Of a stretch of 64,000 bases of DNA, positions 59,049-64,000 are shown piece after piece; positions within the stretch are counted from its first letter, which is position 1; each line of letters begins with the position of its first letter. This stretch comes from Sideroxydans sp. Its GTDB lineage: Bacteria > Pseudomonadota > Gammaproteobacteria > Burkholderiales > Gallionellaceae. A model generated the notes under the pieces. It had not been told where the DNA came from. It made no database searches and was given only the letters and a program-made list of their open reading frames with translations. The stretch covers positions 186,001-250,000 of the forward strand of contig JAQTUV010000001.1 in the NCBI GenBank assembly GCA_028707175.1. Reading direction: 5' to 3'. The translations under genes were made by a program, and so were the position numbers.

Positions 59049-59205
59049 CTGTAACGCCTCGAAGGGGAGGCCATCTGCGCTATGCGAGCTTAATAGCCGT
59101 CCATTTCCCCCTCTTTTCCCGCCTTTGATTTGACGTGCGCTCTCGATAATACGCATAAGCCGTGATAGCCATTTGAGGCATCCGGTAATGCGTAACGAGG
59201 GTGAC

Positions 59206-61290
59206 ATGAACAATCTGTTGCAAACATTGAAGGAAACATTGATGCGCGGCGGTATGCGCGGACTGGCAGGCCCCATCCTGATCGTGATGATCTTGTCGAT
59301 GATGGTGTTGCCACTTCCTCCATTCTTGCTCGACATTCTGTTTACCTTCAATATTGCTTTGGCAATCATGGTGTTGCTGGTGGCGATGAATACCACCAAA
59401 CCGCTCGATTTCGCCGTATTCCCCACTATCCTGCTGATTTCCACCTTGTTGCGTTTGTCACTCAACGTCGCCTCCACACGTGTCGTATTGTTGGAAGGCC
59501 ATACGGGGCCTGATGCGGCAGGTAAGGTCATCGAATCATTCGGCCACTTCCTTGTGGGCGGTAACTATGCCGTCGGTATCGTGGTGTTCATCATCCTTGT
59601 CGTCATCAACTTCGTCGTGATCACCAAGGGTGCTGGGCGTATCGCGGAAGTTGGTGCACGTTTCACCTTAGATGCGATGCCAGGCAAACAAATGGCAATC
59701 GACGCTGATCTGAATGCGGGTTTGATCGGTGAAGATGTGGCACGTAAACGTCGTGCAGAAGTCGCTCAAGAGGCTGAGTTCTACGGGGCGATGGACGGTG
59801 CTTCCAAGTTCGTTCGCGGTGATGCGGTTGCGGGCATCATCATCATGCTGATCAACATTGTGGCGGGCTTGGTCATCGGCATGGTGCAACATGATCTGGA
59901 TTTTGCGACAGCGGCAAAGTATTACACCATGCTCACCATCGGTGATGGATTGGTGGCACAGATACCTGCGTTGATCATCTCTACCGCAGCCGGTATGGTG
60001 GTCAGCCGTGTGGCGAGTGACGAGAACATCGGTCAGCAATTGGCTAAACAATTAGTTTCTAGCCCACAAGTCATCATTCTGACAGCCGTCATCATCGGCA
60101 TGCTGGGCATGATTCCTGGCATGCCTCACTTCGCATTCCTATTGTTGGCAGGCGGCATGGGTTGGTTTGCTGTGTATCTGTTACGTCAAAGCAAGCAAGA
60201 AGAAGCCAAAGAGTTGGAAGAAGAAGTGACTGCTGTGCCCAATATCGAAGCGCCTGAAGCAAGCTGGGATGATGTGGCGCAAGTTGATGTATTGGGCCTA
60301 GAAGTGGGCTATCGCATGATCTCCTTGGTGGATAAATCTCAAGATGGGGATCTGCTACGTCGCATCAAAGGAATCCGCAAAAAATTCACTCAAGAAATGG
60401 GCTTCTTGCCACCTGCAGTGCATATTCGCGATAACTTGGATCTACATCCAAACGCCTATCGCATCACCTTGAAGGGCGCAGAGATCGGCAGTGGTGAGGC
60501 GTATGCCCACCAACACCTTGCGATTAATCCGGGCAACGTGTCAGGTATCTTGCCAGGCGTACCAACCAAGGACCCTGCATTCGGATTGCCTGCAACTTGG
60601 ATCGATGCGGGCATGCGCGATCAAGCACAAGCGATGGGATACACCGTGGTGGATGCGGGCACGGTGGTCGCAACTCACATGAGCCACCTGATTCATCTAC
60701 ATGCTGCCGAATTGTTGGGACGCCAAGAGTTGCAACAACTGCTCGATCACTTGGGCAAGCTTGCTCCCAAGCTGACCGAAGATCTGATCCCCAAATTATT
60801 GTCTTTGACCACGGTTCAAAAAGTGATGCAAAACCTGTTGGACGAAGGCATGCACATCCGCGATATGCGCACCATCTTGGAGACCTTGGCCGAACACGCC
60901 ACACAGGTACAAGACCCTGCCGTGTTGACCGCTTTGGTGCGAGTCGCGCTTGGCCCAGCCATCGTTCAGCAGTTCTATCCATCGGAACAAGAGTTACAAG
61001 TCATCGGCATGGACAAAGAATTGGAATATGTATTGGGACAGGCTTTGCAAGCGGGTGGAAACGCCATCGAACCTGGACTGGCCAATACCTTGTTGCGTGA
61101 AGCACGCAATGCAGCAGAGGCTCAAGAACGTTTGGGATTGCCAACCGTGCTGTTAGTGCCCGGAGGGATTCGCGAACTGTTAGCGCGTTTCTTGAAACGT
61201 GCATTGCCACAACTCAAAGTGATTTCGCATGAAGAAGTACCCGGCTTCAAGAGCATCCGGGTGACATCTATGGTGGGAGGTAGAACATGA
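59206..61290 (+). CDS. flhA: Flagellar biosynthesis protein FlhA
   Basis: Export-gate membrane protein of the flagellar type III secretion system. The 694-residue protein has about eight helices in residues 20-320, including the FHIPEP-family signature region with RLSLNVASTR and GAGRIAEVGARFTLDAMPGKQMAIDADL (quoted in part). A linker (330-360) and a cytoplasmic domain that docks substrates and chaperones complete it. ATG 59206 has GAGGG at 59197-59201 and gives the usual N-terminus MNNLLQTLKET. It overlaps flhF by four bases. flhB, often just upstream, is not present; cysM precedes it. Confidence 0.97.
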   Translation: MNNLLQTLKETLMRGGMRGLAGPILIVMILSMMVLPLPPFLLDILFTFNIALAIMVLLVAMNTTKPLDFAVFPTILLISTLLRLSLNVASTRVVLLEGHTGPDAAGKVIESFGHFLVGGNYAVGIVVFIILVVINFVVITKGAGRIAEVGARFTLDAMPGKQMAIDADLNAGLIGEDVARKRRAEVAQEAEFYGAMDGASKFVRGDAVAGIIIMLINIVAGLVIGMVQHDLDFATAAKYYTMLTIGDGLVAQIPALIISTAAGMVVSRVASDENIGQQLAKQLVSSPQVIILTAVIIGMLGMIPGMPHFAFLLLAGGMGWFAVYLLRQSKQEEAKELEEEVTAVPNIEAPEASWDDVAQVDVLGLEVGYRMISLVDKSQDGDLLRRIKGIRKKFTQEMGFLPPAVHIRDNLDLHPNAYRITLKGAEIGSGEAYAHQHLAINPGNVSGILPGVPTKDPAFGLPATWIDAGMRDQAQAMGYTVVDAGTVVATHMSHLIHLHAAELLGRQELQQLLDHLGKLAPKLTEDLIPKLLSLTTVQKVMQNLLDEGMHIRDMRTILETLAEHATQVQDPAVLTALVRVALGPAIVQQFYPSEQELQVIGMDKELEYVLGQALQAGGNAIEPGLANTLLREARNAAEAQERLGLPTVLLVPGGIRELLARFLKRALPQLKVISHEEVPGFKSIRVTSMVGGRT

Positions 61291-62567
61291 ACGCTAGAAA
61301 ATTTATCGCGGCAAATTCGCGCGACGCACTTAAATTAGTCCGTACTGAGATTGGTGAAGATGCCGTCATCTTATCCAATCGCAAAGTGCCGGAAGGCGTC
61401 GAGATCGTTGCGATGGCCGGGGCTGAATTGGCTCACTTGAGCGAGACACGTGCGGCGCTGACGCATTTCGAACAGCCTCGCAAGGCAGCGCCAGAGACAT
61501 TGTCACCACAGGCATTGAACCAAGCCGCCGCACTCGGTGCAAAGATTCTTGAATCTAAGGCTGCGCGAATGACTGAATCCAAAGTCGCACAACCCACCAG
61601 CGCACCAGCATCGGTTGTAGAAACCGTTGATCAGAACCATCTGATCAACGAGTTGAAAACCATGCATGCGCAGATGCAAGAGCAAATGGCCTGTATGACT
61701 TGGAGCAACATCCAACAGCAAGATCCGAAACGTAGCGCACTGTTGCGCGATTTAATCAATGTTGGATTCAGCCCCTCACTTTCTCGTGTCTTGTTAGACA
61801 AGATGCCTGTTCAAGAAGACATCGCATGGGTACGCAAGTTATTGGTTCACAACCTGCGAGTGGCCGATGCGAGTGGCGATATCGTCACCAATGGCGGGGT
61901 ATATGCATTGGTCGGGCCAACAGGGGTGGGTAAGACCACCACAACAGCGAAATTGGCTGCCCGTGCTGTCGTGCGTTATGGCGCAGATAAAGTCGCCCTA
62001 GTTACAACGGATAGTTATCGCGTTGGCGCTTACGAACAGTTACGTATCTACGGCACTATATTGGGCGTTAGCGTACATGCTGTGCGTGATCTGAATGATT
62101 TGAAACTCACCTTGGCTGGTTTGAAACACAAACATCTGGTGTTGATCGACACCATGGGCGTCGGCCAACGTGACAGCCGCGTGGCAGAACAAGCCAAGAT
62201 GTTCGATGCGGCTGGCGTGCGTCGCTTGCTGTTGTTGAATGCGACCAGCGCAGGTAGTACCTTGGATGATGTGGTGAAGATGTATGGCGGCAATAACGTT
62301 ATCGGCTGCATCCCAACCAAACTCGACGAGGCCGTTACACTTGGTACCGTATTGGATGTAATCGCACGCCACAAACTGTTGATGCATTACATTGCGAGTG
62401 GTCAGCGCGTACCTGAAGATCTACATGAAGTGAACGTCGAATATTTGGTGCACCGTACTTTCAAACAGATGGGCAAGCCTGCGAGTTTCACCTTAGATGA
62501 GGTCGAATTCCCAGCATATATGGCGGGCGTATCAGTACAACAGGCCGCAAGGGGGCAATATGCTTAA
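61287..62567 (+). CDS. flhF: Flagellar biosynthesis GTPase FlhF
   Basis: SRP-like GTPase that sets flagellar position and number. The 426-residue product has an N-terminal low-complexity basic/acidic region (1-140), an N domain (150-200) and a G domain with P-loop VGPTGVGKTTTTAKLA (G1, residues 210-217), TTDSYRVGAYEQL (switch), DTMGVGQRD (G3) and TKLDEAVTLG (G4). It overlaps flhA by four bases and flhG by eight. In polar flagellates FlhF and FlhG act together on placement and counting of flagella. Confidence 0.96.
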   Translation: MNARKFIAANSRDALKLVRTEIGEDAVILSNRKVPEGVEIVAMAGAELAHLSETRAALTHFEQPRKAAPETLSPQALNQAAALGAKILESKAARMTESKVAQPTSAPASVVETVDQNHLINELKTMHAQMQEQMACMTWSNIQQQDPKRSALLRDLINVGFSPSLSRVLLDKMPVQEDIAWVRKLLVHNLRVADASGDIVTNGGVYALVGPTGVGKTTTTAKLAARAVVRYGADKVALVTTDSYRVGAYEQLRIYGTILGVSVHAVRDLNDLKLTLAGLKHKHLVLIDTMGVGQRDSRVAEQAKMFDAAGVRRLLLLNATSAGSTLDDVVKMYGGNNVIGCIPTKLDEAVTLGTVLDVIARHKLLMHYIASGQRVPEDLHEVNVEYLVHRTFKQMGKPASFTLDEVEFPAYMAGVSVQQAARGQYA

Positions 62568-63528
62568 ACATAGTGCAGTCAATCAAGCGATCATGCTGGA
62601 TAGTCCATTTTCAGATGTCGACTCCATAATGGGAGGCGCCTTCGCTTCATCGTTTGCTTCCGATCAGGCCGCGGGTTTGCGCAAATTGTTGGCTCGTTCG
62701 ACCACGCAGGTCATCACCGTGGTTGGCGCGCGCGATGGTCTGGGGGCAACCAGCATCGTCACCAATCTCGCGGCGGTGTTCGCTCACTCAGGTAAAGATG
62801 TGCTTGTGCTGGATGAGAATGTCTCGCACGACAACGTTGCCAATACGATGGGTATGCGGCCTCGTTACGACTTATTGCATGTGGTGCGCGGCGACAAAAC
62901 GTTGAATGATGTATTGCTTCAAGGCTTGGGTGGGGCGAGTGTTTTGCCTGTCGCCAGAGCGATGCAAGCATTGCCCAAGTTAGACCACATGGAGCGTGAG
63001 CGCTTGATGGAATCGTTACTGTCTGCAGCCGGAGACAAAGATGTCGTACTCGTTGACGCCGCACGCGATGGACACTCGTTGTGTGCTAGCTTGTCGGGGG
63101 ATGAGCCCTTATTGTTGGTGCTCAATGCGACCGCCAGCGGGATCACAGAAAGTTATGCATTGCTGAAACAGATGGCTACATTGAATGGTCGTCAAGCATT
63201 CGATATTGTCATCAATAAAGTCAAAGACGAGCGCGAAGCTATCGCGGTATTTGACAACATGGCACAGGTGGCGCGTCGTCACTTGCAAGTACAACTCGAA
63301 TATATGGGCTTTATCCCTTTAGACGAGCAACTCAAACGCGCAACCCAAGCCTGCCGTCCTGTGGTGGATGCCTATCCCTCATCGGCAGCATCATTCGCCG
63401 TGAGAGAGATCGCACAAGGATTATTGCGGGTGTCACAGATCAATCAGCATGCGCAAGATAAACTGAGCGGGGTGATGCATAGACTGATGCATCAAGCTAG
63501 AAGTGGTGCCGTGGTGGCGCTGACATGA
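62560..63528 (+). CDS. flhG: MinD-like flagellar number regulator FlhG (FleN) with altered P-loop
   Basis: A 322-residue ParA/MinD-family protein in the FlhG position. ATG 62560 follows AAGGGGG and overlaps flhF by eight bases. The deviant Walker A expected as KGGVGKT reads VVGARDGLGATS (residues 54-65), so both the signature lysine and the P-loop lysine (Ala63) are missing. Later parts are FlhG-like: VLVLDENVSHDN, VVLVDAARDG, LLVLNATASGITESYALLK and VINKV. A 40-residue N-terminal extension with a hydrophobic stretch precedes the fold; in other FlhG proteins this region contacts FlhF or FlrA/FleQ. ATP binding may be weak or absent, so the usual ATP-driven cycle is in doubt. Confidence 0.9.
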   Translation: MLKHSAVNQAIMLDSPFSDVDSIMGGAFASSFASDQAAGLRKLLARSTTQVITVVGARDGLGATSIVTNLAAVFAHSGKDVLVLDENVSHDNVANTMGMRPRYDLLHVVRGDKTLNDVLLQGLGGASVLPVARAMQALPKLDHMERERLMESLLSAAGDKDVVLVDAARDGHSLCASLSGDEPLLLVLNATASGITESYALLKQMATLNGRQAFDIVINKVKDEREAIAVFDNMAQVARRHLQVQLEYMGFIPLDEQLKRATQACRPVVDAYPSSAASFAVREIAQGLLRVSQINQHAQDKLSGVMHRLMHQARSGAVVALT

Positions 63529-63608
63529 TGCAGCTGTGTAGCGAGGGGGCGGTGGTTGAATTAGACTCCGCACAGGGAAATATAGGCGCTAACTTGAGGG
63601 CCAAAAAA

Positions 63609-64000
63609 ATGTACACATCAAGCGGACTGAACGACAAAGATCAATGCTTGCGCGAATTTTCGCCGCTGGTGAAACGCATCGCCCATCACATGATGCTCAA
63701 ATTGCCCGGCAGTGTAGAGGTAGATGATCTGATTCAAGCGGGCATGATCGGTCTGTTGGATGCAGCAGGGCGTTATGACGAATTGCGCGGCGCGCAATTT
63801 GAGACCTACGCCGCACAACGAATCAGAGGTGCGATGCTGGACGAATTGCGCGGAGCGGATTGGTTGCCGCGCAGTATGCGTCGCGATATGCGCAAGATCG
63901 AAGCAGCAATCAGTCGTTTGCAGCAGCGTTTCGGGCGTCCGCCAAACGAAACTGAGATTGCTAAAGAAATGCAGGTCCCTCTGGCTGAATATCAAGATAT
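63609..64000 (+). CDS. fliA: RNA polymerase sigma factor for flagellar operons FliA (partial, 5' part)
   Basis: Sigma-28, which directs late flagellar genes. The visible 130 residues begin MYTSSGLNDKDQCLREFSPL. They contain region 2 with DDLIQAGMIGLLDAAGRYD and the -10 recognition segment FETYAAQRIRGAMLDELRGADWLPRSMRR (quoted in part), then the start of region 3 (GRPPNETEIAKEM). ATG 63609 has GAGGG at 63596-63600. The frame is open further upstream to two ATGs at 63525/63528 overlapping the flhG stop, but these lack a ribosome binding site. The gene runs off the window. Confidence 0.95.
   Translation, partial: MYTSSGLNDKDQCLREFSPLVKRIAHHMMLKLPGSVEVDDLIQAGMIGLLDAAGRYDELRGAQFETYAAQRIRGAMLDELRGADWLPRSMRRDMRKIEAAISRLQQRFGRPPNETEIAKEMQVPLAEYQD

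Noticed and set aside
59130-59157. TTGACG and GATAAT/CTCGATAA upstream of flhA as sigma-70 or sigma-28 promoter
   Set aside because: Spacing between TTGACG and GATAAT is far too short, the alternative -10 at normal spacing is poor, and no TAAA element is present for sigma-28.
63525-63608. Longer fliA starting within the flhG stop
   Set aside because: No ribosome binding site before the ATGs at 63525/63528, whereas ATG 63609 has GAGGG and gives the usual FliA N-terminus.

Overview
The window is a gene-dense, roughly 50% G+C chromosome segment from a Gram-negative bacterium, with no insertion sequence, prophage, CRISPR array or rRNA operon that I can see. Gene order and protein style (greA-yhbY-rlmE-ftsH-folP-glmM, pstSCAB, tpiA-secG-tRNA-Leu-nuoA..N, gyrA-serC-pheA-hisC-DAHP synthase-tyrA-aroA/cmk-rpsA-ihfB-lapAB-pyrF, a heptose kinase without its adenylyltransferase half, flhA-flhF-flhG-fliA) point to a flagellated betaproteobacterium, most likely Nitrosomonadales/Gallionellaceae-like. 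That placement rests on recognition, not on a search.

Layout. 1-5960: end of carB, transcription and ribosome maintenance genes (greA, yhbY, rlmE), the membrane protease ftsH, then folP-glmM, closed by a bidirectional terminator. 6005-9724 (minus): high-affinity phosphate transporter pstSCAB with a candidate Pho box and no phoU nearby. 9969-25588: tpiA, secG, tRNA-Leu(GAG) and the complete 14-gene respiratory complex I operon nuoA-N. 25652-28001: a Nudix ADP-ribose hydrolase gene, an amtB ammonium transporter with a clear NtrC/sigma-54 control region, and tmRNA on the opposite strand. 28041-30804 (minus): an adenylate cyclase fused to a hemerythrin domain, a HAD phosphatase, and ubiG. 31113-34765: a short FimV-like protein, an unassigned methyltransferase, a DUF1840 protein and a MazG-like pyrophosphohydrolase. 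34944-46731: gyrA, then serine and aromatic amino acid biosynthesis, with a fused aroA-cmk gene, running into rpsA and ihfB. 46837-50964: envelope homeostasis and LPS heptose genes (lapA, lapB, hldE kinase half, hldD) with pyrF. 51024-56972: an accessory-looking signalling region. 57112-59048: cysK and cysM. 59206-64000: flagellar export and regulation genes flhA-flhF-flhG-fliA (cut by the window end).

The most unusual part is 51800-56972. A NarX-type sensor kinase and NarL-type regulator are followed by a winged-helix-like protein of unknown function, a Ras-like small GTPase of the COG2229 type, a Roadblock/LC7 protein and a stand-alone chemoreceptor zinc-binding (CZB) protein. The composition resembles the actinobacterial 'conservons' (kinase, Roadblock, DUF742, GTPase), but the order differs and a true response regulator and a CZB protein are added. 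Other points worth a second look are the cyclase-hemerythrin fusion with one non-canonical iron ligand, an FlhG whose P-loop lacks its lysines, the NtrC/sigma-54 control region of amtB, and a small lysine-rich exported protein.
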